In this document: in pieces, positions 43,565 through 52,983 of the stretch
Layout of the letters: every line of letters begins with the position of its first letter
Position numbering within the stretch: position 1 is the stretch's first letter
Origin: Thermococcus alcaliphilus
Lineage (GTDB): Archaea > Methanobacteriota_B > Thermococci > Thermococcales > Thermococcaceae
Direction: 5' to 3'
DNA length: 64,000 bases
Assembly: GCF_024054535.1 (NCBI RefSeq)
Contig: NZ_JAMXLV010000020.1
Location: forward strand, 186,001-250,000
Position numbers and translations under genes: made by a program
Notes under the pieces: generated by a model
The model's database searches: none
The model's input: only the letters and a program-made list of their open reading frames with translations
What the model was told of the DNA's origin: nothing

Positions 43565-44549
43565 TGTTCCTTCGCTAATGACAATCCAAGACTTGGGAAG
43601 AACAGGCTACCAAAAGTTCGGAGTGCCGGTAAGCGGGGTTATGGATGAGGTCTCTGCCAGATTGGCAAACTATCTCGTGGGGAATGAGGATAATACACCT
43701 CTGCTTGAATTTGTCCTGAGGGGACCAACCATAAGGTTTCATTCTTCAGCGGTTTTCGCCATAGGCGGAGATATTGATGCAAAACTAAACGGCATTCCCA
43801 TTAACCCCTGGGAGAGCTACTGGGCAAAGAGGGGCGATGTGTTGGAGGTAGGAACTCTAAAAAGTGGCATGTACGGCTACATAGCCTTTGCCGGAGGGAT
43901 AAAGTGTGAGCCAATTCTTGGCAGCTACTCCACCTATATAAGGGCAAACTTTGGCAGGGCATTGAAAAGCGGGGATACTCTAAGCTTGGGCTACGCAATT
44001 TTAACCGAAAAGGAAGGCAAAAAGCTTCCGAAGGAGTTTGTGCCGAAATATTCGAACGAGAGTGAAGTTATGGTGATTTTAGGGCCACAAGAGGAGCACT
44101 TTACAGAGGAAGGCATTAAAACATTCCTGAGATCAACTTATGAAGTAACAGCTGAGTCCGATAGGATGGGGTATCGCCTAGAAGGGCCGGCAATAGAGCA
44201 CTCGGAAAAAGGTGCCGATATAATCACCGATGCCATTCCCCTCGGCTCTATTCAAGTCCCAAAAAGTGGCAAGCCGATAATAATGCTCGCTGATAGACAA
44301 ACAACTGGAGGATACGCAAAGATTGGAGTTGTGGCAAGGGTGGATATTCCAAAAGTAGCTCAAACAAGGCCGGGAGGAAAGCTCAAATTTAGAGCCGCTA
44401 GCGTTGAAGAGGCTCAGGAGGCTTTAAGAAGACGCGAGACAACCATGGAGGTCATAAAGATGTTCCTCCTTGGAGAATTAAGGGCTTACAAATTGAAAGT
44501 GTTTGAAGAAGAGCTAATAGCCTTCACAAAAGTAGAAAAGAAGAGGTAG
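43548..44549 (+). CDS. pxpC: 5-oxoprolinase subunit C (KipA-like)
   Basis: 333 residues from the ATG at 43548. [46 protein letters not shown] is diagnostic; later come [10 protein letters not shown]-like [54 protein letters not shown]. It completes the biotin-independent oxoprolinase. The upstream in-frame start at 43500 is inside pxpB without a ribosome site. Its stop abuts the convergent UPF0179 gene exactly. Confidence 0.94.
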   Translation: [333 protein letters not shown]

Positions 44550-44978
44550 TCACTCTTTTTCCCGCATAACACGGGCAAGTTTGTATTTTTTCCCATCACA
44601 TTCAAAATCCCCGAGAATTTCAAGAATTTTGACACTATCACCTTCAAAAAGCCCCTCGGGTCTAACAAGGTTTTGCTTCTCCGGATCACTGCAATCCACA
44701 AAACTCAGCTTTATCTTTGATCCGACTATTGCAATTCTTGGCTCTATTGCTATTTCTATTGCTGGTTCCACTACTTCTACCACTCTTACTTTCCCCTCGT
44801 GGAGGGGACAGGAGTGCTCTATGTTTCTGACCCTTACAACTTTGTACCTCCTTCCAGGTTCGAGGTTACCTACACAGACCCTTGCCAATCTGCAGCTTTT
44901 ACATGGATCTGCTGGGCCGTAATAGATGAACTCTACCCCGGGTTTTGCAAGCTTTTCTCCAACCAGCGTGATTACCAT
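44550..44978 (-). CDS. UPF0179 Cys-rich protein
   Basis: 142 residues. [59 protein letters not shown] is typical of UPF0179, a euryarchaeal family with four Cys in a Cys-x2-Cys, Cys, Cys arrangement that could hold zinc or an iron-sulphur cluster. Two more Cys lie near the end ([18 protein letters not shown]). Function unknown. The ATG follows GGTGTTAAA. Confidence 0.88.
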   Translation of the reverse strand: MVITLVGEKLAKPGVEFIYYGPADPCKSCRLARVCVGNLEPGRRYKVVRVRNIEHSCPLHEGKVRVVEVVEPAIEIAIEPRIAIVGSKIKLSFVDCSDPEKQNLVRPEGLFEGDSVKILEILGDFECDGKKYKLARVMREKE

Positions 44979-45002
44979 TTTAACACCTCCTATGAAGGAT
45001 GA

Positions 45003-46043
45003 TCATATTACACCCGTTATTTTAGCCGCTTTCTCAGCCGCTTCCCTTGTGAGGCCATCTTTACCCAAAATTGTGTATCTCTCGGGCCTAATTGTGTGGG
45101 CTATTGTTAATGCCTCCACAATGTACTCTGGATCAATTCCCAACTCGTATGCATTAGTAGGTGCCCCAACCTTCTTTAAGGTTTCCCTAATCTTTTGCCA
45201 CTTAAGGCCATGCAGATAAGCCATTATTATTGTTCCCACTCCACACTGCTCTCCATGAAGGGCAGGCTTTGGAGCTATTGCATCCAATGCATGGCTGAAG
45301 AGATGTTCTGCACCGCTTGCAGGTCTGGAGGAACCGGCTATGCTCATTGCTACACCGCTTGAGATCAATCCCTTTATTACCTTTCTCACGCTTTCCTCGT
45401 TGCCCAATCGTATAATGTCAGCGTTCTTGATAACCATCTTTGCGCTCATAAGAGAAAGCGAAGCAGCATATTCGCTGAAATATTCTCCCTTAATTTTATG
45501 GGCCAGCTCCCAGTCCTTTACCGCCGTGAGGTTGCTTATCATATCGCCAACTCCAGCTGCAAGGTACCTATAGGGAGCTGTTTTTATGACCTCAACATCT
45601 GCAATAATCGCTACAGGAGGACGGGCTTTTACTGAAGTTTTGGTGCCGAGGTCCTTTATTGAAGCGTTTGCGCTTGCAATGCCATCGTGAGAAGCAGTTG
45701 TAGGAAAGCTTATGAAGGGAATATCGGCCTTAAAAGAAGCCAGCTTTGCTACATCTATTATGCTCCCACCCCCAACACCGATAACCCAGTTTATGCCCTC
45801 ATTCCGTATCACGTTGAGGGTCTTTTCAACTTCCTTCATTGAAGCTTCCTTCACTATCAGGCCCTCTACTTCAAAAAAATCCCTTAGATGCTTTTCCACA
45901 TCTTTTCCGGCGATTTCCTTAGTTTTTGGACCGTAGAGAATTAGAGCCTTTTCACCCAATTTGAGCCGCTTGGCAACTTGGCTAACCTTATCCTTAAGGT
46001 TTTCACCAAGAAGAACCTCCCTTGGTAGTTCCATTAAATGCAT
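45003..46043 (-). CDS. egsA: Glycerol-1-phosphate dehydrogenase
   Basis: 346 residues from the ATG at 46043 after GGGGGATGATC. It reduces dihydroxyacetone phosphate to sn-glycerol-1-phosphate, setting the stereochemistry of archaeal lipids. NAD site: WVIGVGGGSIIDVAKL and FPTTASHDGIASANASI; zinc ligands in GVGDMISNLTAVKDWELA (Asp), GAEHLFSHALDA and LHGEQCGVGTIIMAYLHGL. It works upstream of the prenyltransferase at 58 kb. Confidence 0.95.
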   Translation of the reverse strand: MHLMELPREVLLGENLKDKVSQVAKRLKLGEKALILYGPKTKEIAGKDVEKHLRDFFEVEGLIVKEASMKEVEKTLNVIRNEGINWVIGVGGGSIIDVAKLASFKADIPFISFPTTASHDGIASANASIKDLGTKTSVKARPPVAIIADVEVIKTAPYRYLAAGVGDMISNLTAVKDWELAHKIKGEYFSEYAASLSLMSAKMVIKNADIIRLGNEESVRKVIKGLISSGVAMSIAGSSRPASGAEHLFSHALDAIAPKPALHGEQCGVGTIIMAYLHGLKWQKIRETLKKVGAPTNAYELGIDPEYIVEALTIAHTIRPERYTILGKDGLTREAAEKAAKITGVI

Positions 46044-46137
46044 GATCATCCCCCCTCTATTCTTCTCCCTCAGAGCTTAAAAAATAATTGGAGGAAAAAG
46101 TTTTAACTAATCCCGGAATATTCATTCAGGTGATTAA

Positions 46138-46944
46138 ATGGGCATTGGAGAGATCTTTCAGAGATATTTCATAGACCCAATAAGGTATAATCAAGGCTAC
46201 AACATTGTGAACACCCTCACATATGCAATAATTCTTGGATTGGCGGCCCTTGGGGTTTATAAGGTTCTTAAAAAACTTGGCATAAAGTATGACAACGCGT
46301 TCTTTAGGGCTTTAATCCCTTACATGATTCTGGGCGCCTTTGGGAGGGCTCTTACAGATGCGACGATAATACCTAGGACTTATCTCACAGTTACGCCGGG
46401 TATATATTTTCTCGTGTTTGCAATAACCTTCTCCGCTCTTTTAATAACGCATAAATTCTTTGAAGACTGGAGAAAAGTTTTCCTTTACTCTGGATGGGCC
46501 CTCGTTGGTGGGGAAGTTCTGCTCCTGCTTTTTAATCTGGACAAAGTAAGCTTTAACTTCGAAGTTTTAAAGTACTTCATACCCTTTGCATCGCTTGCCC
46601 TGGCTGTGGTTTATCTCCTTTCCAAGAAGATAAGGCTCGTAAGAGAAAACTCCTACCTTTTCTATGCCCACTTTTACGACGCAACGACAACGTTTGTAGG
46701 GGTTGATTTTCTCGGTTACTGGGAGCAACACGTGCTGCCGAGGTACCTCATGAGCCTAACCGGAACTGCCGCAGTTATGTACCTTTTGAAGTTTTCCGTT
46801 TTAATGGTCGCCCTCTACCTGATGGAAGAGCTTCAGGAGAGCGAAAGTGAGAAGGAGCTTATGGATTTTATAAAGATGGTAATGTTTATCCTTGGCTTTG
46901 CCCCTGGAACGAGAAATCTTCTGAGAATGCTTATGGGGGTTTAG
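46138..46944 (+). CDS. DUF63 family membrane protein
   Basis: 268 residues, seven to eight spans. MGIGEIFQRYFIDPIRYNQGYNIVNTLTYAIILGLAALGVYKVLKKLGI, GAFGRALTDATIIPRTYLTVTPGIYFLVFAI and FDATTTFVGVDFL-like YDATTTFVGVDFLGYWEQHVLPRY are hallmarks of the archaeal DUF63 family, of unknown function. It lies 2 bp before the IMPase gene, so the two are co-transcribed. Confidence 0.92.
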   Translation: MGIGEIFQRYFIDPIRYNQGYNIVNTLTYAIILGLAALGVYKVLKKLGIKYDNAFFRALIPYMILGAFGRALTDATIIPRTYLTVTPGIYFLVFAITFSALLITHKFFEDWRKVFLYSGWALVGGEVLLLLFNLDKVSFNFEVLKYFIPFASLALAVVYLLSKKIRLVRENSYLFYAHFYDATTTFVGVDFLGYWEQHVLPRYLMSLTGTAAVMYLLKFSVLMVALYLMEELQESESEKELMDFIKMVMFILGFAPGTRNLLRMLMGV

Positions 46945-46946
46945 AT

Positions 46947-47702
46947 ATGTATGAATGGAATGAAATAGCCCTAAATCTCGCAAAGGATATTGAAAGAGAA
47001 GTAATGCCTCTCTTTGGGACAAAGAAGGCTGGAGAATTCATCGGGTTTAGTCCGAGTGGTGACAAAACTAAACTCGTAGATAAAGTTGCAGAAGATATTG
47101 TTCTGGAGTACCTCAGACCTCTTGGCGTAAACGTAGTAAGTGAGGAGATAGGGAACATAGAGGCTGGAAGTGAATACACTATTGTCGTTGACCCCATCGA
47201 TGGCTCTTTCAACTTTATCCAAGGCATTCCTATCTTTGGATTCAGCTTTGCAGTTTTCAAAAACGAAAAACCCGTCTATGCTATGATCTACGAGTTCATC
47301 ACAAAGAACGTTTATGAAGGAATTCCCCGTGAGGGAGCCTATCTAAACGGGGAGAGAATACGAGTTAGGCATTTAAATGAAAAGTCTATCTCAATAAGCT
47401 TCTACACAAGAGGTAGGGGAGCAGAGCTCGTTGAGAAAGTTAAGAGAACGAGGGTTTTAGGTGCTATAGCAGTTGAGCTTGCATACCTCGCAAGGGGTTC
47501 CTTAGATGGGGTAATAGACATAAGGAACTATGTAAGGCCGACAGACATAGCAGCAGGTTACATAATCGCAAAAGAAGCTGGAGCTATTATAACCAACGAT
47601 AGCGGAGAGGAAATAAAGTTTAGATTAGATGCAAGGGAAAAGCTCAACATAATAGCGGTAAATGATAAGAGACTCCTTGAGCTCATACTTGAAGTTATTT
47701 AA
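46947..47702 (+). CDS. Inositol monophosphatase/fructose-1,6-bisphosphatase family enzyme
   Basis: 251 residues. Metal site: VVSEEIGNIEAGSEYTIVVDPIDGSFNFIQGIPIFGFS (the Glu-Glu, Asp-Pro-Ile-Asp-Gly core) and, late, YVRPTDIAAGYIIAKEAGA. Archaeal members hydrolyse both inositol-1-phosphate and fructose-1,6-bisphosphate; in Thermococcales the first serves di-myo-inositol phosphate, a heat-stress solute, while gluconeogenesis uses a separate FBP aldolase/phosphatase. Confidence 0.92.
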   Translation: MYEWNEIALNLAKDIEREVMPLFGTKKAGEFIGFSPSGDKTKLVDKVAEDIVLEYLRPLGVNVVSEEIGNIEAGSEYTIVVDPIDGSFNFIQGIPIFGFSFAVFKNEKPVYAMIYEFITKNVYEGIPREGAYLNGERIRVRHLNEKSISISFYTRGRGAELVEKVKRTRVLGAIAVELAYLARGSLDGVIDIRNYVRPTDIAAGYIIAKEAGAIITNDSGEEIKFRLDAREKLNIIAVNDKRLLELILEVI

Positions 47703-47752
47703 TAAACGGCGAAAGATTTAAAAACAAAGTACAAAGAGGTATATGCGGAAGT

Positions 47753-47860
47753 GCCGGGGTGGCTCAGCCTGGTCAGAGCGCCCGGCTCATAGGGCTGCTC
47801 CCCTTCGGGGGAGCCTGGGAAACCGGGAGGTCGCGGGTTCAAAGCCCGCCCCCGGCACCA
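47753..47860 (+). tRNA. tRNA-Met (CAU), elongator, with intron
   Basis: Acceptor GCCGGGG pairs with CCCCGGC before ACCA (CCA encoded). D arm GCTCAGCCTGGTCAGAGC, anticodon stem CCCGG/CCGGG, loop CTCATA then A after the intron, T arm GGTTCAAAGCC. The anticodon CAT is at 47788-47790. An elongator rather than initiator is supported by the G1-C72 pair. A 30-nt intron follows position 37. Confidence 0.95.
47792..47821 (+). other. Archaeal tRNA intron
   Basis: 30 nt between A37 and A38 of tRNA-Met, able to form a strong hairpin (GGCTGCTCCCC with GGGGGAGCC around TTCG). This gives the bulge-helix-bulge needed by the archaeal splicing endonuclease. The exact cut could move by a base. Confidence 0.8.
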
Positions 47861-47883
47861 TTAAAATTTTTCTTGGTGTTCTT

Positions 47884-48348
47884 ATGCTGCTCACAAACCA
47901 TGCCAAGGAGAGAATAATCAAACGCCTTTCAAAAAGCAGAAGATATGAAAAAATTTACTCGGCTCTTCTGGATTTCCTTAAAGGAGCAGAGAAAATTGAA
48001 GTTAACGATAAGATCGTTATATTCACGGATAAAAGAAAGTCCCTCGTGTGCTCCAAACTGGAATGGAGAAAACTCCCCCTCTCAGAAATTTTTGAGAAAG
48101 TCAAAGACATTGAAGAAGCCTACGAGTGCGTATTTTGGGGAGACAAAAAGGTTGCAAAGAAAACAACTCCACGGAAGTTTTTAAGCGAAATTCCTGATGG
48201 CAGCTTTTACTTCTACATAAACAGGGAGAAGAGAGTTATCTATGTGGGGAAAGAAGAACCTTTACTTGCTATAACATTCAGGCCTACAAAAAGGAAAGAA
48301 AGGGACTACGTCGGGACTACAAATATCTCCCCAAAGGGTTCCTCTTGA
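47884..48348 (+). CDS. Uncharacterised basic protein
   Basis: 154 residues from the ATG at 47884 after TTGGTGTTC; the longer frame begins inside the tRNA and is rejected. MLLTNHAKERIIKRLSKSRR, then VIFTDKRKSLVCSKLEW and GSFYFYINREKRVIYVGKEEPLLAITFRP. The start resembles phage-type or toxin-like proteins that begin '.H.KERI..R' (RelE-type or DUF4258), but I cannot assign it. It lies 23 bp after tRNA-Met and may be co-transcribed with it. Its end overlaps scpA by 43 bp, convergent. Confidence 0.65.
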   Translation: MLLTNHAKERIIKRLSKSRRYEKIYSALLDFLKGAEKIEVNDKIVIFTDKRKSLVCSKLEWRKLPLSEIFEKVKDIEEAYECVFWGDKKVAKKTTPRKFLSEIPDGSFYFYINREKRVIYVGKEEPLLAITFRPTKRKERDYVGTTNISPKGSS

Positions 48349-48956
48349 ATAAGCTCGACTTTTCCCATGTTTGCTAAAAACAGCAAATAAAGGAATGTTC
48401 TTGCTATTATCTTAGGAGTTGGGTCAAATATCAGCTCCCAGAAGGATATTTTCTCCTTTGTTTCTTCGTAGAGCTCTTTGACTATTGCATAAAGCCTGTT
48501 CACATGCTTCTCTATGTCCACCCTGAAGTCATCAACAACGAATATCTCTTCTTCAATATCAACTTTCTTTTTCTTCCGGGGTTTTTTCTTTTCCGCCTCT
48601 TCCAGTGCATCCATGAGGGCCTCAATGAGATCATCAAGCGTATAATAGCGCTCCACTCTTCTCAAAGGGGGTACATAAGGTTCCACTTCAACCCTTATCC
48701 TTTCTTCTTCCTTCTCTTCTTCCTCTTCCTCATTACCGTAAAGCAGAGCTTCAGTTTTCATCCTAAGAAGGATGGAGGCGGCGAGGATTGCCCTGGCAGA
48801 TATCCTTAAGTCGAGATCCTGCATCTCCCTAATCCTCTCGATGTACTTCTCTGTGAGATCAACTATGTCTATGTTCCAAGGGTCTACCTTACCCATTGTG
48901 ACGAGCTGGAGGAGGATGTCAATGGGAGTTATCTCTTCCTCTCTTTTGTGTTCCAT
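48306..48956 (-). CDS. scpA: Segregation and condensation protein A
   Basis: 216 residues, kleisin family. The N-terminal TPIDILLQLVTMGKVDPWNIDIVDLTEKYIERIREMQDLDLRISARAILAASILLRMKTEALL is the SMC-neck binding part, an acidic linker (EEEEEKEEERIRVEVEP) follows, and the C-terminal winged helix (SFWELIFDPTPKIIARTFLYLLFLANMGKVELIQEE) binds the SMC head. Downstream of smc by 10 bp in the same operon. Confidence 0.94.
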   Translation of the reverse strand: MEHKREEEITPIDILLQLVTMGKVDPWNIDIVDLTEKYIERIREMQDLDLRISARAILAASILLRMKTEALLYGNEEEEEEKEEERIRVEVEPYVPPLRRVERYYTLDDLIEALMDALEEAEKKKPRKKKKVDIEEEIFVVDDFRVDIEKHVNRLYAIVKELYEETKEKISFWELIFDPTPKIIARTFLYLLFLANMGKVELIQEEPFGEIFVVPT

Positions 48957-48966
48957 TTTCTTTCAC

Positions 48967-51900
48967 CTAGATTGCGGCGTTTGCATTCTTCGCCCTCGCC
49001 TTCTCTAAATATTCCATCGCTTTCTCCAAGCTTAGGCTTACAACCCTTGAAATTCCGTTGCGCATTGATACTCCTATAATCTTGTCCGCATTAGCCATCA
49101 TGACGTCCCTAAGTGTTATTACTATGAACTGGCTGTCTTTAGAGGCTTCTTTTATTAGATCGGCGACCCTCTTTACATTTGCATCATCAAGGTGGGCATC
49201 GATTTCGTCAAAGAGATAGAACGGGGCTGGCTTAAAGTGCTGAATTGCAAAGACAAAAGCCAATGCCGTCAATGCCTTTTCTCCACCGCTCATTGCCTCT
49301 ATTCTCTTTACTTCCTTTCCAGCGGGCTTTGCCTCTATGTCCAGTCCACCGCTGAAGGGATCCTCGGGATTTTCGAGTATTAGCCTAGCCTCTCCGCCGG
49401 GGGAAAGCTTTGCAAACAGCTCTGAAAAGTTCTTTGCAATGGCATTCAGCGTTCTCATGAAGACGTTCTTTTTCTGCGCCTCTATTTCATTTATGAACTC
49501 GACGATGCTGTCTTTTTCCGCCTCAAGTCTTTCTCTCTTTGATCTGAGCTCAAGGTAACGCCTCTCTACAACTTCATAATCTTCAATTGCTTTCATGTTC
49601 ACAGGCTCAAGCCTTCTAATTTCTTCTTCCATTTCATCTATTTCCTCTCTGAGCTTCTCCAAGTCGAGTGGGATTTCTTTAACAAGCTTAACGTCGTGAT
49701 GCTTAAGCTCTCTGTTCTTCTCCTGGAGCTGGGCTTCGTATTGAGCGATTCTTATCTTGAGTGAATTTGCCTCAATTCTAAGTTTTTGCAGGGTATCTCT
49801 GAGCTCCTCCTTCTTTTCTCTTAACTGCGAGATTTCTTCCCTAAGTTTTTCTCTTTCATCCCTAAGATGCTTAAGCTCCTCCTTCACTTCCTCCTCTGCC
49901 TCTTGCAGCTTCTTGAGTTCTTCCTGCAGTTTGGCAATGTCTTCTTCGTTTTTGCTTATGCTGGCCTTGAAGGCGTTTATTCTGTTTATAAGCCCTTCAA
50001 TCTCTTCCTCCAGATCAGCTTTTCTTGGAATTAGTTCTTCGTTAATCCTAACATCGAGGTTTTCAAGCTTTGATTCAACTTTACTGAGCTCCTCTCTAAG
50101 GGCACTGAGCTCGTGCTCTACTTCTCTTATCTTCTGGTTAAGTTCTCTTGCCTCTGGGTTGTCAAGTGCTTTTCTCAGCTTTTCCCTCTTCTTCTCAAGT
50201 CTCTCTATTCTTCCGCTGAGCTTTGCAAGCTCGCCTTTTGTCTGATGAATCAACTCTTCAAGCTCTTTTATTCTCTTTTCACCTTCTTCGATTTCCTCTT
50301 TCAGGGCATTATCTTCATTGAGCAGTCTATCCATTTCCTTTTGGAGAACCTGAAGATCTTTTGAAAGGTCGCTCTTTTTCATTCTCAGCTCAAATAGCTC
50401 TCTTTCCAATCCTTTCTGCTCAATTTTGAGAGCATTTATCTGGGACTCCAGAGAGTCTTTTTCTCTTTCCAGAGCCTCCAAGCGTTTCTTTATTTCATCG
50501 GTATTTATCCCAAGCTTCGCCTTTGGTCTGTAATAACCTCCGACAATTGCGCCACTTCTCTCTAAGAGTTCGCCCTCAAGAGTAACCATTCTAACTTTTC
50601 CAATTCCAACCTCTCTGGCTTCATTCATATCGGTGACTATCAAAGTATCCCCAACGGCAAATGAAACAGCGTTTCTGAACTTCGGATTATATTCAATAAC
50701 GTCCATAACGGGGATGCCCTTTGAAGTCTCAGTAAGTTTGCGCGGCTTTATTTTATTTAATGGAAGAAATGTGAGTCTTCCAAGCTTGTTTCTCTTGAGG
50801 AAAGTTATTGCTTTCTCTGCAACTTTATCATCTTCAACAACCACGTTGTCAGCATGAGAACCGAGGGCGACTTCAACAGCGGTGAGGTAGCTCTCATCCT
50901 TGACCTTTATAAGCTCCGCCAGAGAGCCGTAAATTCCGGGAATGTTCGCTTTCTTCAATGCCTCAAGTGTCCTATTGCCGCTGATTTCTCTTTGTGCCTC
51001 GGCTTTTATAAGTTCTTCATTTACTTTTTTAATCTCGGGAAGGATTTTTTCCAGCTTTTGCTGCTTTTCTTCGAGCTCCTTCTCAAGTCTTCTCAGCCTG
51101 CTGGTGATTTTTTCCATCTTACCCTCTACTTCTGACAACTCAGCTTTTTTCTTTTCGATTTCCTTTCTGGTTTCTTCAATCTTACTCTTAAGTGCCAATC
51201 TTTTTGCAGAGTATTGAGCATTTTTGGTCTTGATTCTCTCTATCTCATCGTTCATCTTTTCGATTTCACTTTCTTTGAGGTAGTACTCCTTTTTTGAGTC
51301 TTCAAGTTCTTTTTCAACTTTGTCGAATTCCTCCTTAGCTATTGAGAAGTTTTTGTCTATTTCTGCCAGCTTTAGAACCAGTTCATTCCTTTCTTTCTCT
51401 TTTTCCTTTATGTCTTTGAGAAGCTTTTCTTTCCTCTTTTTCCATCTTTCTATTGCAGATTTGCTCTTTTCGATTTCCTCAGAAACAGCCTTAAGCTCTT
51501 CCTTTGTTTTCACGAGCCTTCTTTGACTTTCTTCAATTTCTCTATTTGCTATCTCAATGTTTCTCTTTGCCAGCTCTATTTTGGAATTAACTTCGCTTAT
51601 CTTCCTCGTTACTTCAAGAATGCCATCTTCGCTTTTCTCTTCGAGCTCTCTTTCAATCTGGTTAAGGGTTCTTTCCTTTTCGATTATTTCCTTTGCAATC
51701 TCTTCCAGCTTTTTACTGATCTCATTTATTTCTTCTTCGATTTCCTTGTCTCTTTTCTGGCTTTCTGCAATTAAATTCTCAAGCCTTTTCACTTCTCCCA
51801 CGAGCAAAGTTGTCCTGGCTATCTCCAGCTTTTCTTTTAGGTCTAAGTACCTTAAAGCATCGTTCCTTTCTTTTTCGAGCTTGTCGAGCTGTGTTTTCAC

Positions 51901-52497
51901 TTCCCTAATTAGAAGATCAACCCTAGCTAAGTTCTCTTCTGCTTGCCTTAGCTCTTCCAGAGCTTTCTTTTTCTTCTCATCGTATTCCGCTACTCCCGAA
52001 ATCTCGTCTATTATCATTCTCCTCTCGGTTGGGCTCATTTTAATGAACTTGGTTATGTCACCTTGGAGAACTAAGTTGTAGCCATCGGGAGATATCATTG
52101 CAGCGCTCAACAAATCGAGGATATCACTTCTGCTGGTTCTCTTTCCATTAAGCCAGTAAACACTTCTCCCATCTGGATAGACGCGCCGCTTTATGACTAC
52201 TTCGTCCTCATCTATTGGAAATCCTCTATCTTCGTTGTTGAAATATATCGCAACCTCTGCATATTTGGCCGGCTGTTCTTCCCTCGTACCCGCAAATATT
52301 AGGTCGCTTATCCTTGTTGCACGCATTGCCTTCGCTGATAAACCTCCGAGAACAAAGAGAATAGCATCACCGATGTTGCTTTTGCCGCTTCCATTGGCAC
52401 CAACTATCGCTGTGAACCCACGAGAAAAAGGAACTACAACCTTTCTGTTTCCATATGATTTGAAACCTTTCATCTCTAGTCTCTCTACATAGGGCAT
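48967..52497 (-). CDS. smc: Chromosome segregation protein SMC
   Basis: 1176 residues from the ATG at 52497 (TTAGGTGTTAAAT upstream). Walker A GANGSGKS (residues 33-40), long coiled coil, hinge at about 510-680 (IPGIYGSLAELIKVKDESYLTAVEVALGSHADNVVVED and GGYYRPKAKLG), second coiled coil, then signature AMSGGEKALTALAFVFAIQ and Walker B APFYLFDEIDAHLDD. With ScpA and ScpB it compacts and separates the chromosome. Confidence 0.97.
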   Translation of the reverse strand: MPYVERLEMKGFKSYGNRKVVVPFSRGFTAIVGANGSGKSNIGDAILFVLGGLSAKAMRATRISDLIFAGTREEQPAKYAEVAIYFNNEDRGFPIDEDEVVIKRRVYPDGRSVYWLNGKRTSRSDILDLLSAAMISPDGYNLVLQGDITKFIKMSPTERRMIIDEISGVAEYDEKKKKALEELRQAEENLARVDLLIREVKTQLDKLEKERNDALRYLDLKEKLEIARTTLLVGEVKRLENLIAESQKRDKEIEEEINEISKKLEEIAKEIIEKERTLNQIERELEEKSEDGILEVTRKISEVNSKIELAKRNIEIANREIEESQRRLVKTKEELKAVSEEIEKSKSAIERWKKRKEKLLKDIKEKEKERNELVLKLAEIDKNFSIAKEEFDKVEKELEDSKKEYYLKESEIEKMNDEIERIKTKNAQYSAKRLALKSKIEETRKEIEKKKAELSEVEGKMEKITSRLRRLEKELEEKQQKLEKILPEIKKVNEELIKAEAQREISGNRTLEALKKANIPGIYGSLAELIKVKDESYLTAVEVALGSHADNVVVEDDKVAEKAITFLKRNKLGRLTFLPLNKIKPRKLTETSKGIPVMDVIEYNPKFRNAVSFAVGDTLIVTDMNEAREVGIGKVRMVTLEGELLERSGAIVGGYYRPKAKLGINTDEIKKRLEALEREKDSLESQINALKIEQKGLERELFELRMKKSDLSKDLQVLQKEMDRLLNEDNALKEEIEEGEKRIKELEELIHQTKGELAKLSGRIERLEKKREKLRKALDNPEARELNQKIREVEHELSALREELSKVESKLENLDVRINEELIPRKADLEEEIEGLINRINAFKASISKNEEDIAKLQEELKKLQEAEEEVKEELKHLRDEREKLREEISQLREKKEELRDTLQKLRIEANSLKIRIAQYEAQLQEKNRELKHHDVKLVKEIPLDLEKLREEIDEMEEEIRRLEPVNMKAIEDYEVVERRYLELRSKRERLEAEKDSIVEFINEIEAQKKNVFMRTLNAIAKNFSELFAKLSPGGEARLILENPEDPFSGGLDIEAKPAGKEVKRIEAMSGGEKALTALAFVFAIQHFKPAPFYLFDEIDAHLDDANVKRVADLIKEASKDSQFIVITLRDVMMANADKIIGVSMRNGISRVVSLSLEKAMEYLEKARAKNANAAI

Positions 52498-52531
52498 ATT
52501 TAACACCTAAGCCGAGTTAAGGTAAAACGTA

Positions 52532-52540
52532 GTTATATAC
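52532..52540 (-). promoter_or_regulatory. TATA box of the smc-scpA operon
   Basis: The minus strand reads GTATATAAC about 35-43 bp before the smc ATG, in the short gap after the PIN gene. It gives smc-scpA its own promoter with a short leader. Confidence 0.55.
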
Positions 52541-52551
52541 CTTTCTCCGCC

Positions 52552-52959
52552 TTAAGAGAGCATGCCTTCAAGCTCAAGAATCTTTTTTTGTCGCAAATAG
52601 ACCACAGGGATACCATTTTCGCGGAGTTTTCTCTTTAATGCTTTGTCATTGGTGCATACTATCACATTTGGGGTTTTTAGTGCAAACTCAAGTATCTGCT
52701 GGTCTATAGGTTTTTCTCCAAACCTGCCTATCTCCACAATATTAAACTTTTCAGCCAGCCTTTTGGCCATTCTAACAGCTATGAGATCTTTTCCTTTGAC
52801 CTTACGCTCTATTACACTGAGCTCGTCAAGAACAACGTTCGGAATGAGGATCTCAAACTTCACATCGAGGATTCTATGAAGCTCGCCCACTATATCAACT
52901 CCAAACTGACCGGGGATTAAAAGAAAATTCGTGTCTGGAATAACAATCCACTTCCGCAT
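52552..52959 (-). CDS. PIN-domain protein, Fcf1-like
   Basis: 135 residues. MRKWIVIPDTNFLLIPGQFGVDIVGELHRIL gives the first acidic residue, PNVVLDELSVIERKVKGKDLIAVRMAKRLAEKF the second pair and VIVCTNDKALKRKLRENGIPVVYLRQKK the last Asp. The plan matches the archaeal rRNA-processing Fcf1/Utp24-like family rather than VapC toxins, and no antitoxin gene is near. It lies 24 bp after the aIF2-gamma gene. Confidence 0.87.
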   Translation of the reverse strand: MRKWIVIPDTNFLLIPGQFGVDIVGELHRILDVKFEILIPNVVLDELSVIERKVKGKDLIAVRMAKRLAEKFNIVEIGRFGEKPIDQQILEFALKTPNVIVCTNDKALKRKLRENGIPVVYLRQKKILELEGMLS

Positions 52960-52983
52960 AAAATCACCAAAAAAGGGAAAGAA

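Noticed and set aside
47743-47883. Open frame reading through tRNA-Met into the 154-residue gene
   Set aside because: The first 47 codons are the tRNA itself; a proper start with a GGTG site exists at 47884.
49757-52492. Long Ser/Phe-rich open frames on the plus strand across smc
   Set aside because: They are antisense shadows of Glu/Lys-rich coiled-coil codons, without ribosome sites or promoters.
52552-52959. VapC toxin of a toxin-antitoxin pair
   Set aside because: No antitoxin gene is adjacent and the sequence fits the Fcf1-like rRNA-processing PIN family in a translation operon.
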